Below the pieces are notes generated by a model that was given only the letters and a program-made list of their open reading frames with translations, was not told the origin of the DNA and did no database searches. Of a stretch of 64,000 nucleotides of DNA, positions 1-11,476 are shown piece by piece. The translations under genes and the position numbers were made by a program. This DNA is from Mesaphorura yosii (Eukaryota > Arthropoda > Collembola > Poduromorpha > Tullbergiidae): positions 186,001 to 250,000 of the forward strand of contig WIXG01000059.1 of assembly GCA_009869945.1 (NCBI GenBank), given 5' to 3'. Each line of letters starts with the position of its first letter. Within the stretch, counting starts at the first letter, position 1.

Positions 1-141
1 AGATTTCATACATCCTTTGCATAGCGACTCTTCTGTGAGGTGCCATTTATTTTATTGTAGCGAAATACAAATTGTCAATAACCACAGAGCATTTGGGGCC
101 AAAGATTTTCTTGTACGGGACTGAACATACGCGATCATTAC

Positions 142-3100
142 CTGTGGGTTCAAAGCCACGCGGAACAGAAAAATGAACGCTCCCTGACCCGCATTGCAGA
201 TACAGAAGAGATAGCGCAAGACTATCTGAAATGGACCCACCGCTAGAGAGGAATCACAAAAGAGCAAAAATTATCCTCGAATTCTGCGAAGTGAGGAATA
301 CATGAATAAAATTAGCATTAATAAATTGCAGTGCAGCGAAACCGTAGAGCGCAGGGCCATGTCTTCCTTCGCACTGCTAAATTTCCATATTTTCGTTTGT
401 AAACAAATATGTTATTACGCAGGTAAATTCAATTTTTTGCACTGGCCCACATAATCAACGGGTTAATCGAATCACGGCCAGGCCAGGCCGTTCCTCCTTT
501 TTGCTGTAGTTGCAATTGCAAACAGGACGGGATGGCCATGGGGTCAAGAATTTGAATATTGAAAACAAATGAGGCCCAGGTGCATGCACGTTGCGTTTGT
601 GTGAGCACAAACTAAAAACACGTTGGGTCGGTGCGGTAATTGCGAGGTATACGTAGGGTGTAATTGTGATTATTGTTATAATTATGCACAAGTGCACGGG
701 CAATGCAGCGTACCAATCAGGCCCACCGTCCATCCAACGCCAAGCAGCAGCATGACCGTTAGTGCACCTTTGATCTGAACAGGCGACAAATGATGCGATT
801 TGACAGTTTTCCAATCAGCATCGGTCTCTCGCCCACATCGCGACTGATCTTCTCCGTCCGTGTCTTTCGACTTGCCACCACATCTGCCTTTGTCACTTTT
901 TGTCGTTGTGGCTGTCATCATCATCTGCTGCTGCCTCGTCCTCGAGCTCTGCACGTACAGGACGCGGACGATTCGTACGAATACGAAGGTATTGATGACG
1001 AGGCAGAAGACGACGGGAGCCAAGTACGTGCTGTAATAGAGGGGCAGGTTCAGGTGCCCGGCGATCATGCACCAGTCGTCCCGACCAGTCTCGTACACTT
1101 CCTTGTCGACCAGCACACTGACCACGACCAGAACCAGCGGAATACCTGCACACATGGAAACGGCATAATGCATGACATTAAGATTCGCCACCGATTGTCG
1201 TCCCGCTTAATTAAACGCTGTCACGATGCGGATTCCAACGCATTCGCATAGAAAAGGTACGAGACAACTCTCAGTGTCAAAACTATTCACCATCGCTTTG
1301 CACTGAGATCGAGATAAGAAAATGAATGACAAAGTACAGAACCCTTAATTTAATATTATCTAATGCGAAAAAAATAAGAGACAAGACTGCCAAGTCGGCT
1401 CTCAGCTAACAAAGACAAGAGGAAGATGACAACTTAGTTGCTAATTTCCTGTGAAATGCGAGACCAGAAACAATGGGAGATGAGTGACCTCATCAACTCG
1501 TATTTATGTTTCGCAACTGATGCCAAACATATCCGCGAAAAGTCTCATCCATTCTCATGTCCGATGGAATCTTGTATGAAGGAGAATAATTTGCATGGGA
1601 GTCTAAATTTGTTCGCATCTGACATTAAGATCCTATCACAATGACATATCCGGCTACCTCTTTTGTATTTGCATTTATTCGTTAGTTATGCAGACATACA
1701 TTTGCGCATAATTACCACTTTGGAAATCTCAGCTTACCCCACGTGCAAAGAGACCGCTTCAACAGAAACCGGCTCTCGGGCTTCACAAACACGGAAATGA
1801 GGAGCTGGTACATGTGAACTCCCTCGACGAGCATCCAGCCGAGGGAGGTGAGGAGGAAGTAGTGCAGGAGCATCGCTGGAGCGGTGCAGCGCCCGTCCCA
1901 CATGTCCACTTCGCTCGAGACGGACATCAGGTGGAGGAGCAGGAGCGAAGTGCTCAGATTGAGAAGAATCTTGTTGGAGCGCTCCTTCCTCAAACATCTG
2001 CAACGATTAATTGAGCCAAGCACAAAGAAATCAGACAGCGAGCAATGAATCATGGCGGAGGTGCGCATAAACTCAAAAATTGGGCGTGAGAATTAAGTCG
2101 ATTGAACGCGGAGCGCTACAAAGGCACTTGACATTTTCAGCGTTTTTTGCTCTGAGACAAATTAACAACGTACTTCTCTGTCTATGATACGATAAGTCCT
2201 GTGATGAGCGTTGATTCAACTTTCTTTAGACGCGGAGAGTGATTTAATGCTCACACGTTCACATTGTTGTAACATGTCATTTTTTACAGCAAGGAAGCAA
2301 CTCCATTTGCATTTAAAAGCGAGAATGCGAAAGACAGTTACTTTATGACTGCAGAGAGTCTGAACAAAGTTTATTTACCTGAAGAGAGCATAGGTTAGTG
2401 ATGTCATCGCGAGACCCGCAATCGAAAAGGCTGACCCCACACTCGAGAGTACCGACAGCATGTGCAGATGGATCGGCGGAATCTCGAATGAACTCGATTG
2501 AAGTGCACCGTCTGGGCCTCGACTGTACGGCTTGGGCTCAATCAGCGCAGAGAAGGCAGTCAGATGCGTGGACTCACATAGGATCTCGTCTTGCAGAATG
2601 GTGGTTGTCATTCCCTCCAAAGACCATTTCTCTTCTTTAGCGTTTTATTATGCAAAAAAAGGAAACCGTTAGTGGCAAAAGTGAAAAGACATTGAATTCT
2701 GTGACATCTTAACTAACGAACTTGGCCATCAATTAATTTCAACTCAAATGTTGTTGTCTCAAGGCAACAGGACTCTTCGTTGGACAACAGGTCGGTTTTT
2801 TTTATTTTTACAAGACAACCAGGCAAAACGGTGTGTCGTCTTACCCTTTTCTTCCCAGAACGCACACTTCCAAGTGAAGTTTGAGGTCGTGTTCACTTGC
2901 ATCGTGTACTGTATCGGCTGACTCAGGTTCTGTATCTTCACTCCATTGAAGGTGATGTCGAGAACTCTCCACTGGTTGGCAAATTGCTCTTGAGCCAAAA
3001 ACTCATGGTCTGTCAGTGTGTCATTCTCATGACCTTCTTCCCAGTTCCGGCCGTTTCCCCACAAGTAAAACAAGTCGTTGTCAAATGCCTGAATTAGGAG

Positions 3101-5373
3101 ACGCGATCCGTCCACTTGCGTTCCATTCACGATGGCCTCTTGCGGAATGCGAAATTTGTCGAACTCATACGAATGAATTTGGTCCGTGTTGGGAGGGAAG
3201 AAGACGCTCTCCACCTCGATGTGCCCCTTCGTCAGAAACACCTTCTGACCCGGTCGAATGTTGACGTGTGTGACGTACTGGTTTAGGGCATTGAAAAGTT
3301 CCCATCGATAGGCGGGAACCATCGGATCCTCTTCATTTTCAAAAATTTCGCTAGTTTCCAGAAACTTGCTGATGCTTTCCACTAAAAGCTGAGCGCTTTC
3401 ATAGTCCTCGACGGCGTCCTCCACCATGAAAGTCAGGCTGGGAATGATCTGACTCAGGGTCAGCGCCGTGAGAGGCGAAGTCGACTCCGTCACCAGGGTG
3501 CGCACCTGAATTGAGTGTGCATGTGCGCTCTAAAAAGGAAAAATGCTGCTTCAACAATCGCTCGCCATTGACTTCGACCATTGTGAGTAAAAGCTTACTC
3601 CTTTTCTGCAGTTTTTGACAGTCCAGTTCAGCCACTCACCGGACAACCCGTCATCCGTCAGTTTGCAAAGTGCGAAGCCACCGCTTTCTTCGGTCTCCAG
3701 AGGCTCTCCAAATATTGACACCGCGCCTGATTTCAAGGCCGTGTATGGGCAGTTGACTTTCGTAACTACTCCGGCCTCAGTCGCTTTAGTTTCGGGGAAT
3801 ATCAAAGGTCCAAACTCTGTTTGTTGAATGTGCCATTTCGCACAGGTGACATTCACGGGTAGGCCAACTGTATAGCAAATATTTGATCATAAATACTCGA
3901 AAAATGAAAATGACTCGAAGGCTTCACAGATTTCGTTTTGCTCAGTTTAAAACCGTCAGAATGCGGAACGAGGGCCATAACAGTTAAGTTTCATGTTGTT
4001 AACTCTTGGCTTTAAATTAGATTTTTTCGCGATTTAATTCGAAGGTCAGGACAGGACTCATGCAGATGTACCAGCATCCAATTTCATGTGTATCACTGAT
4101 CCACGCAAGGATTTGTTAATTGACTCTCACCTAATTTATGCGGGATTCTTACCTATTATTTGGTTCACCGTGTACCGTGAGAGTAGATGTTCGTGATTGA
4201 AGTGCATCACTTTTATGTTGTTGAACTATAAAATTGTGATATCCATTTGATAGGTTTTTAATTTCTCATTAAAAGCCTGTTACCGTGTTACTCAGTGTGC
4301 AGCAACTCCTCACCTCATCGCCCAATTGCGCTGACATGGTGCGCCTTGATTTACTGCCTGGCTCAAGTCGTCAAATGAATGAAACCAGAAACCGGACTCT
4401 CGACTCGTAGTTTATGATCTTATTATTTTTGGCAAATCGTTAAATATTAATAAGCATGTATTGCATTACTCTGCCATGTCCTGCGTGAGCATGAAACGAC
4501 AGCTAAATGTATTGCAGGTCATCGCTTCAAGAAATCCCTGTAATTTCAATTGTGATTTCGCACCCGAAGGAAGAAATTCGTTACTTCTGGTCTCAGCGTG
4601 AGTCAACGTGTAATCATCTTTCATTCAACTCGCACATACATGGAGTCAGCTCACAATTGGCGACCATAAGAAATCCGTGTACGGTTACGAAAAGTTAATG
4701 TTGTGGGAAACGTTAAATTCGAAATGTCATGATTGAATTTTGTGAGAAGTCTGGGGAAGCGTGGTATACTAAACGGAATTTTACTAAATTTATCACATGT
4801 GCCATAACTGACGACTTTTACTGCCTCAACTCCGTCGGACGACGCTGTGAGTGCTAATTGCAATTCTGACGAAGCAAATTAATTAAAACTAAAGCTACCC
4901 TGCCCATCACGGCTCGAAAGATGGCCGATAAAAGATTTCAGGACATTGCTCAAAGCAAAACATTGCGAATTTCTTTTGTCTCATCGCCCATTCTTTCACT
5001 CAGCAAGACAGAAATTAAAATGTGCAAAATGTAAACACGTTCGTCTCTCCCAGCAAGGTCTCTGACTGAGTTCAGGCATTTTACACACTAATTCTCTAAC
5101 TGACCTTGAACTTGCGAACTGGGGTTAAATGTCGTTGGAACTATGTTTAATACTAATTGCAGAGAAGGACTTAGCGCCCTGTCGCAACCACGCGCAATTC
5201 GTCCTGAGAATCGAAAGAAATAATATGCAATTACTGTACGTACTTGCATCGTCGTGCGTCGGAGGTTGGTCATCCTGAAGTTGTCCGTTCGTAACTGTGA
5301 ACCGCTCGTTTGTCCAAATGCAGCCAAGTAGTTCAATTACAAACACCAATCTTATAATTTTACAGCACTTCAT
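142..5373 (-). CDS. Adhesion-type G-protein-coupled receptor (HormR-GAIN/GPS-7TM), 3' end beyond the window
   Basis: Exons on the minus strand are 5244-5373, 3599-3867, 2845-3505, 2379-2634, 1738-1997, 714-1145 and 142-242. Phases agree throughout and give 703 residues before the left edge. The first exon encodes a signal peptide starting MKCCKIIRLVFVIELLGCIW; its link to the next exon across 1.4 kb is the least certain join. Residues about 46-133 resemble a hormone-receptor domain (CAKWH...FPET...C). Residues about 134-380 are a GAIN domain ending in a GPS (CAFW...WSLEGM...CESTHLTAF), with autoproteolysis expected between L378 and T379. Seven TM segments follow; the TM3 Cys (DGRCTAP) and extracellular-loop-2 Cys (RDDWCMIAGH) are kept, and TM7 carries NAGQGAFIFLF. 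Family knowledge says such receptors act at the plasma membrane through a tethered agonist. No lectin, EGF or cadherin domain is visible, so I do not assign a subfamily. Two GPS cysteines are missing and intracellular loop 3 is long. Confidence 0.87.
3868..5243 (-). other. Putative first intron of the adhesion GPCR gene
   Basis: This 1.4 kb lies between the signal-peptide exon and the HormR exon. Both flanking splice sites are phase 1, so direct splicing keeps the frame. Any overlooked exon here would have to be a multiple of three long. The open stretch at 4651-4863 on the minus strand has no family resemblance and poor splice sites. I see nothing else supportable. Confidence 0.45.
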
Positions 5374-6169
5374 AATTTTCGTGAAATTATCACAAGCTCT
5401 TTTCTCCGCCCTCTTCTCCTAATTAGTACTTGTTTTATGGCATGCGAATCAGATGTCAAGAATATTAAAAATCACAACGTCTTTGGTCATTATTCCCTTC
5501 TTGAGAGTCTGTCCGAGATGACACAGAATTTACCGTTGTCTATGTTTTGGAGAGCGGACAGTGTCTGAGGCCGGTCACTGCGAGTCTTGAAGTGATTTAC
5601 ACGCCCTTCACAAAAGTTAATTTTATTCGAAACTGCGAGGAATCTTGCAATATAAAATTATATTTTTATAACACAATGCCAACATATGTGTGTCGTAAAA
5701 CCGTTCACGCCACGCACACAATAAATTAAACTCCGAAAACCTGAACTTTTGTATGAGTTTGTTTGAATACATGCACTTCTTCCCAATTTGTTCTAGAAAT
5801 AATGAACTTGAGAATCGGTAAATGAGCTGTTCCCCATGAACATCAAGGACTCGGTTCATTTGAACTTGCCGTTTGATAAGGGGATCAACATCACCTTCGC
5901 AAATCGCATAGGCAATAAATCCAAACCGAGACGACTTTATTAAATCGAAGAATTACGACCCCAGCCCAATCACGATTGCTGCATCACACCTTATCATAGC
6001 TCTGGTCAAGGATATTGAAAATAAGTTTTCGTATCGAAGGCAATAAATGCCGTCTTCTTAAAAGTAAAAAAGTAATAACTACACCGTCGATTTTTGCAGA
6101 TTCTTGTTTTATTACAGCGTAAAACATGAGTAACGATAAGACTGACAAACCAAAAGGAATAAGGGTAAA
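5374..6169. other. Intergenic: upstream of the GPCR gene and downstream of Wntless
   Basis: No coding exon is supportable here. The right part should hold the GPCR promoter and leader on the minus strand side of 5374, and the left boundary of the Wntless 3' UTR lies near 6170. Short open frames show no family resemblance. Confidence 0.5.
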
Positions 6170-6175
6170 TTTATT
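6170..6175 (-). terminator. Candidate polyadenylation signal of Wntless
   Basis: AATAAA on the minus strand, about 450 bp past the Wntless stop. A second AATAAA lies at 6108-6113. Which one is used cannot be told from sequence. Confidence 0.4.
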
Positions 6176-6620
6176 CTATTTCATTAAAATAGTAGCGGCC
6201 AACTTCACTCATAATCAATCAAAATAACACATAAAATGAAAGTGCCACAGATATGTTCGTAAGAAATGTTCCATTTTTAGAATGAGAGAAACGTTTACAT
6301 TCAGGCATGAAGATAGTTCTGGAAGAGTCTTACAGTATTTTCGTACAGTAGCAGTAGTTTCAGTAATAATTGCAATGAATACTTAAACAATGAAGGTGTA
6401 ATTAAAATGGCATGCTGCAAGTTTTAATCAGTCTCTGTAAATACATTTTACACAACCATTCGGAAGAGAGCTTCCTTTCTTCTAAACCTGATACAATAAA
6501 GAGATCTTGAGCCCACAGAAGCAATAAAACAAAGGAGTCCAATTTGGCTCCACGTGGCATGAAAGTAGTTGCATTTGCTTGGTACAAATGAAGCAATGAT
6601 AATGTCGGCTGCTCAGATGG

Positions 6621-8840
6621 CTAATCAGCGGCGACTTTCTTAGCAAAGGATGCAATGGCTGATATTTCGGTCGTGTCTGGATCCAGTCTGGTGAACTCAA
6701 TCTCCTCAGCCTCGCTGCCGTTGGCGTAAGGATCTACAGGCAACGCTTCCATTAGTTCAATTTCTCTCAAAAATGTGACTTTACTTTTACCTCTCTCTGG
6801 GGGCCACGATTTATGCGATGGTGCATACAGACATAACAGTGCAAGAATGTAAATATTCCACATCCCGTACACTCCGGTGTAGAACGCGGATGTGTATTCG
6901 ATCGATGGCATGCCACCTTCCCATTTCCATTTGTCTTCCGTGACTTGCCCCAGAATGAACCCGATCACGGTCATGGCCGCACAGACCAACGTGGTCAACA
7001 TCAAGAATTTGAAACGGTATATTATTCCTGCGTGCATTTTAAATAATTAAATTCGATTCGTCAAATGGTTCATTTCTTATGACAAAATTTTCCTATTGCT
7101 TACCTTGGTAGTGAAGACGTCTAACGGCTGACATTGCGGGCAATGTGGCACGTTTTGCGCTGATGTTACAAAATACTTTCCAAATCATCCAGCACAGAAA
7201 TACGAAGTAAAGGCATGCCGATACTCCAGCGGCAATGATCAGAGCCAAAGCCAGCCTGGTTCCTACAGGCGTGGCCCAGAGTGAGTAGAACGGGTTTACT
7301 AAATGAGTTCCTCTCTCGCACAAGTCAAAAAGGAACAGTGCACTGCAGCCAACCACGACAGCGCTGAGATGCTTCCAATAATTTTTCAGCGATGGGCGTT
7401 CCCCACTGGATTCCTTTCAAAATAATCGACTCAATTAGAGCGCACATTTTCGGCATTTGAAAATGTAAATCCAAGTACCATTAAGTGTTCTCCAGCGAAG
7501 ACTAACCAAAATGACAAGAGCGCTGAATAAAAGATTCCTTGACGAATATCACTGAGAAGGAGCATGTATGGCATATCGAAGAACAATGTCAGCCATTCAA
7601 TTGGACCTGAAATATGTGTAATAATGTGAGTATACGTAGTAGGAAGCCCGGCAGCCTCTAAAAGATAGGCAAATTACAATTAAGAAGTTCTACAGCTATT
7701 CCCAATGCCAAAATCATGTTTTCAAGTAGTGCAGGGGGTCTGCCTTGTTGTTTCACTCGATTCCAAAACCAAATTATGACAGCCAGAACAATCGGGGTGA
7801 AACTGGTCTTTAGTGATAACCAAATTTGGGTAAATCCTCCATTTTGATGTATCGTGATCATATGGATTTCTTCTATACGTCCAATGCCCTAGTGTTGAAA
7901 ATGCTAATTAGCAACGCAAGTTCTGCCGGTGCCTTTCTCAGGCCTCATGAACTCCAATCCAATGTACCTTATTGTGTGGATCCTTTTGGTTGACAGGCAG
8001 CCGAAGATTCAGCAAGTAGAAATCATGATGCAAGGACCCCAACTCAAACAGCGGAATTAGTCCGCAATGGTAGTTGTGTTCGTCTTTTGGTTCGCCATCG
8101 ATAAAGCATTCGAGTTGTCTCTCTTCCACAGATTCCGCGTACAATTTCCAATCGGGGTCTTTGTCGCCTTTGTTGCGATACCCCATTCTTGCGTCCAATT
8201 TCAGAAGAGTGTCGGACTCTGTATAAGGAATCACTCAATTACAATGCTTATGTTTTGCTGATACTGTTGAATAAGCTGGTGACTTACGCATAGGATTATT
8301 GGAGTCGTATTTAATTTCAAATTGTAGTATGCCGATTAGATTTTGTTGCCATCTTGAATAGTCAAGAATTTCTCCTCCTTTCGGCAATGGTAACTGAAAT
8401 GTAAAGACAATGTTGGACGCTTCGGCTCCTTGTGGATACTGATCAAGCTCATTGCATTGTCCAGCCCCTCGGGCATACAGCCATCGGTTCCTGTCCTTCT
8501 GGGAGTCATAGCATTTTGTTCCAAGAATGGGAGAGGGACTTGACGGAGCCGGAGCTGCAACAGAATTAAAAATTTACTGTCTTTGTTTGCAACTTCACAA
8601 ATGCTACTTTGCACATCTAACGCACGGGATCACGAGCCGTGGCTCTGGCTTTAACGTACGTATTCGCAACGCAAAATCAGTCAAGCGTCTCAATTCTCAA
8701 TATCTTTGTTCCATCAATAAATTTTAATCCTTACCAATGAGTCCACCGATGAGAAAACACGTTAGTTGCAGTACTAACAATGTGCTAGATAAAATGATCA
8801 GTTTTCGACCACTCAAATTCTCCAATACAGTTCCAGCCAT
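6621..8840 (-). CDS. WLS: Wntless / GPR177 Wnt-cargo receptor
   Basis: Seven exons on the minus strand: 8735-8840, 8288-8554, 7968-8218, 7678-7888, 7479-7606, 7104-7413 and 6621-7027. Phases agree and sum to 559 residues plus stop; vertebrate WLS is about 541. Wntless carries lipidated Wnt proteins from the ER and Golgi to the cell surface and is recycled. The start [11 protein letters not shown] matches vertebrate MAGAIIENMS. Other family blocks are [57 protein letters not shown] and [19 protein letters not shown]. The first TM anchor (about residues 13-35) precedes a lumenal Wnt-binding domain with conserved Cys pairs, followed by the C-terminal membrane bundle. The endocytic YxxPhi motif (YEGL in human) is present as YQGI. 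The tail ends KKVAAD where human ends RKEAQE. Divergent to RBM8A, 856 bp apart. Confidence 0.97.
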
Positions 8841-9696
8841 GTCGAAATCAGTCACAGTCCAATGAGCCCAATCTCGTCAAAATTTTCCTTTGTCCGTGCT
8901 AATGAATATCACAACCTCACAACCGCCTCTGCCTGCTCACTGTTCAGGTAAGTCTTGCCATGCTGACTCACATTCAACCAGGTAATAAAGATATCTAAAT
9001 ATATCTTTTATTGCCGCAGTGACGCAGCAGGGTGTCTCTTACCTCGTAATTACGCGAACGTAGATGTGTAATATTTGGTGCCTATTTTCTGAGAAAATGC
9101 AACTCTCCGCGGTTTACAAATTACAAAGAGTCACAGGAATGCTATGCGGTGAGTGGCTGGAAGGGAGAAGAGTAACAAAAAATAAACATTTACATCCGAT
9201 TGCAAGATCCGAGGTCGATATTATCACAAGAACCTGAAAGCAGCCTCCTCCGGCAAATAAAGCGAGGAACAACAATGTTTGGGGTAATCTTGGACCGGCC
9301 AGATCCCTGCTTCTCTGCCTGTGGTCTCACAAGCTTAGCTGGAGAGACGCTATTCCTCTTTGATGTGTGCATACAAATTCGCCGGTTTCTGCCATGGCCA
9401 TGGGCTGTAGTTGTGTTACAACACAGCGTCTGATGGCTTAGGTATTTCGTATTTAAAATAGCAAAGTCGAAGCATGACGAAACGGTGAGCCGCGTCTCTG
9501 TGAGAAAGAGTGGGCAATTACAAATCTCGTACCTTAGATTTTACATTTGCGTTTCAACATTCGAGAAAGTGGCTTCGGCTTGATAAACTTTGTCCAACTA
9601 ACTTAATTCTGTCTTATTCAATCTAGTGGTACATTTTCAGCCTTTTGTCAAATAATTTGAATTAACTAAGCTAAATAATATAGCAAAAGTCCCAGG
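8841..9696. promoter_or_regulatory. Shared divergent promoter region of Wntless and RBM8A
   Basis: The 856 bp between the two start codons must contain the 5' UTRs and promoters of both genes. A near-perfect inverted repeat sits in the middle: AATAAAGATAT at 8984-8994 and ATATCTTTTATT at 9001-9012, with one unpaired base. A donor-like CAG|GTAAGT at 8945-8951 and a good acceptor (ATTTTCAG) near 9640 could define a non-coding first exon of RBM8A. No clear TATA box is visible at a convincing distance. Confidence 0.5.
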
Positions 9697-10509
9697 ATGG
9701 CAGACATTTTAGATCTGGAGGTTCAGCACGAGGATATTGCGATGGACGAGGATGGAGATGGTAAGTCCACCGTGCGTTTGATCTGATGATGATAAGGCAT
9801 TTGCTAACACGTTGAACAATGATGTGGCGTGGAACCTCTGACACTAACCATCTTGTTCGTTTATCTTAGTGGGAATCGAAAAACTCAAAGAGCAAGTTAG
9901 GACGCGAAAGGGAAGAGGGTTTGAGGCCGGAATTCCGAAACGGGAGCAGAGTGGGACATATGAAAGCCTACATTCCACGGAAACCGATCAATATGAAGTT
10001 CCGGCTCAACGATGTGAGTCAAAATGTTTTTACTTTTGCACACAAATGACAAAGGCTGACAGAAATCCCATCACAGACTGGCAATCGCGTCGCTGCACTG
10101 AAGTCCCATTTATGCTTAATAAATAAATGCTTTCTTACCAGCTGTTGAAGGATGGATTCTTATAATAACTGGCGTACATGAAGAATCACACGAAGAGGAC
10201 TTTCAGACGCGATTTGCGGAATATGGTGAAATAAAAAACCTCCACATGAATCTTGATCGTCGGACTGGTTTTATTAAGGTTCGTAGTATCCCTTAGCACT
10301 ATGTGAAACACATGTACAAAAATTAAGGTTAGCTTTATGCCAAATGCCATTTATGCCTTTAGGGATATGCCCTAGTCGAGTATGAAACGTTGAAGGAGGC
10401 CCAAGCCGCAAAGGATGCCCTGGATGGTACCGAAGTACTGGGAAATATTATCAGCGTGGATTTTGCTTTCATGAAAAAATCACTGTCAACTCGATCTAGG
10501 AAGTACTAA
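9697..10509 (+). CDS. RBM8A: RNA-binding protein 8A (Y14 / Tsunagi), exon junction complex core
   Basis: Four exons: 9697-9760, 9870-10013, 10142-10278 and 10363-10509, 163 residues plus stop. Y14 pairs with Mago and clamps onto spliced mRNA with eIF4A3; it acts in the nucleus and travels to the cytoplasm for nonsense-mediated decay and mRNA localisation. The N-terminus reads [20 protein letters not shown], then the basic [11 protein letters not shown] block also seen in human Y14 (KKRKGRGF). A single RRM spans about residues 72-150, with an RNP2-like strand (WILIITGV) and RNP1 (KGYALVEY). SVEGWIL and the DRRTG loop match human nearly residue for residue. The C-terminus ([12 protein letters not shown]) is shorter than the human RS/RG-rich tail. 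A polyadenylation signal follows 89 bp after the stop. Confidence 0.97.
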
Positions 10510-10597
10510 TGAGCCTTCAGAACCCTCCTCTAAATTTATCGGCTTTGCTCCTTTAGTTTATAATATTTGTATAATTTGTGGCAGTGAATCAATAATG

Positions 10598-10603
10598 AAT
10601 AAA
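10598..10603 (+). terminator. Polyadenylation signal of RBM8A
   Basis: AATAAA, 89 bp downstream of the RBM8A stop codon and on the same strand. The RBM8A transcript probably ends within about 30 bp. Confidence 0.75.
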
Positions 10604-11476
10604 GCCCAGAATCACAGTGTTTTATGAAATTGGTCTTGACAAAGTGACCATTCATTCCTTTGGAGACAAATAAACCACTCGCTGGTGTTGCTTTTCAGAC
10701 TCTGCAACGGTTCACCGTCTCTTGAGCTTGCATTTGACATTGGCTGAGAGCAGTGTTAGTTGCAGACGAAATTTTCTGTATTCGAAGTGTAATTGAATTT
10801 ATTGTCCACTTCACCGTAACTGTAACAAGAGTCAGTACTTTGAAAGGGTTCGCATCATTTAGCATAACGGGATCTGATAGAAACTGGACTTTTCGTTTCT
10901 GAAATGATAAAAATAGAGTCTATTGCTGTAGCTGTCAAGAAGAGGTTTGGCATTTCCTATGGCGCAATTTTAAGCTGATTGAACATGACTACGAGGTATC
11001 ATTAATTATTGTTCTCACTTTTACAACTATCTGACCCCGCCCCAGTCAGGATGATATGAAATTGTAGTAATACACGAGTCGGTGAAGTAATATTTCACGC
11101 CAAAGTTTAAACCATTGATTAATAAAGCTATCGCCACTGATCTCTTGGTGTCTTTCATAATATTGATAAAATGCTCGTTAAAACGCACTTTGAGTTCATC
11201 ATTTGTAGTAAAAATAGAAATTTCTCAATGCTATTCGATACTAGACTCTAGAACTGCATGTAACTTCATTTGCAGCTGTGCTATGAATACTATTACTACG
11301 AGTGAATCTAAGAGTAATTACCTTTTACTATTACCAACTACCATCACCGAGTCGTTCTTGGGAATTTAGCACCAATTAAAGGATTATAATAAAACTAGAA
11401 ACATTAGCTAACATTTGTATTTAGGTTCTTAATTTATAGCTTTGGGTTGTCAATTTCGTGCAGATTTGGAATTTCA
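10604..11476. other. Convergent 3' region between RBM8A and HMG-CoA synthase
   Basis: This stretch contains no supportable exon. It holds the end of the RBM8A transcript on the left and the HMG-CoA synthase 3' UTR on the right. The nearest clear minus-strand AATAAA is at 10798-10803. That would give a 3' UTR of about 675 bp; closer variant signals exist but are weak. Confidence 0.45.

Noticed and set aside
4277-4350. Possible microexon of the GPCR ending at GATGAG|GTGAGG
   Set aside because: The frame reads well for about 20 codons, but the acceptor choices do not give the phase 1 to phase 1 exon that is needed.
4651-4863. Possible extra exon of the adhesion GPCR
   Set aside because: The acceptor is passable but the only donors are poor, and the translation does not look like a receptor domain.
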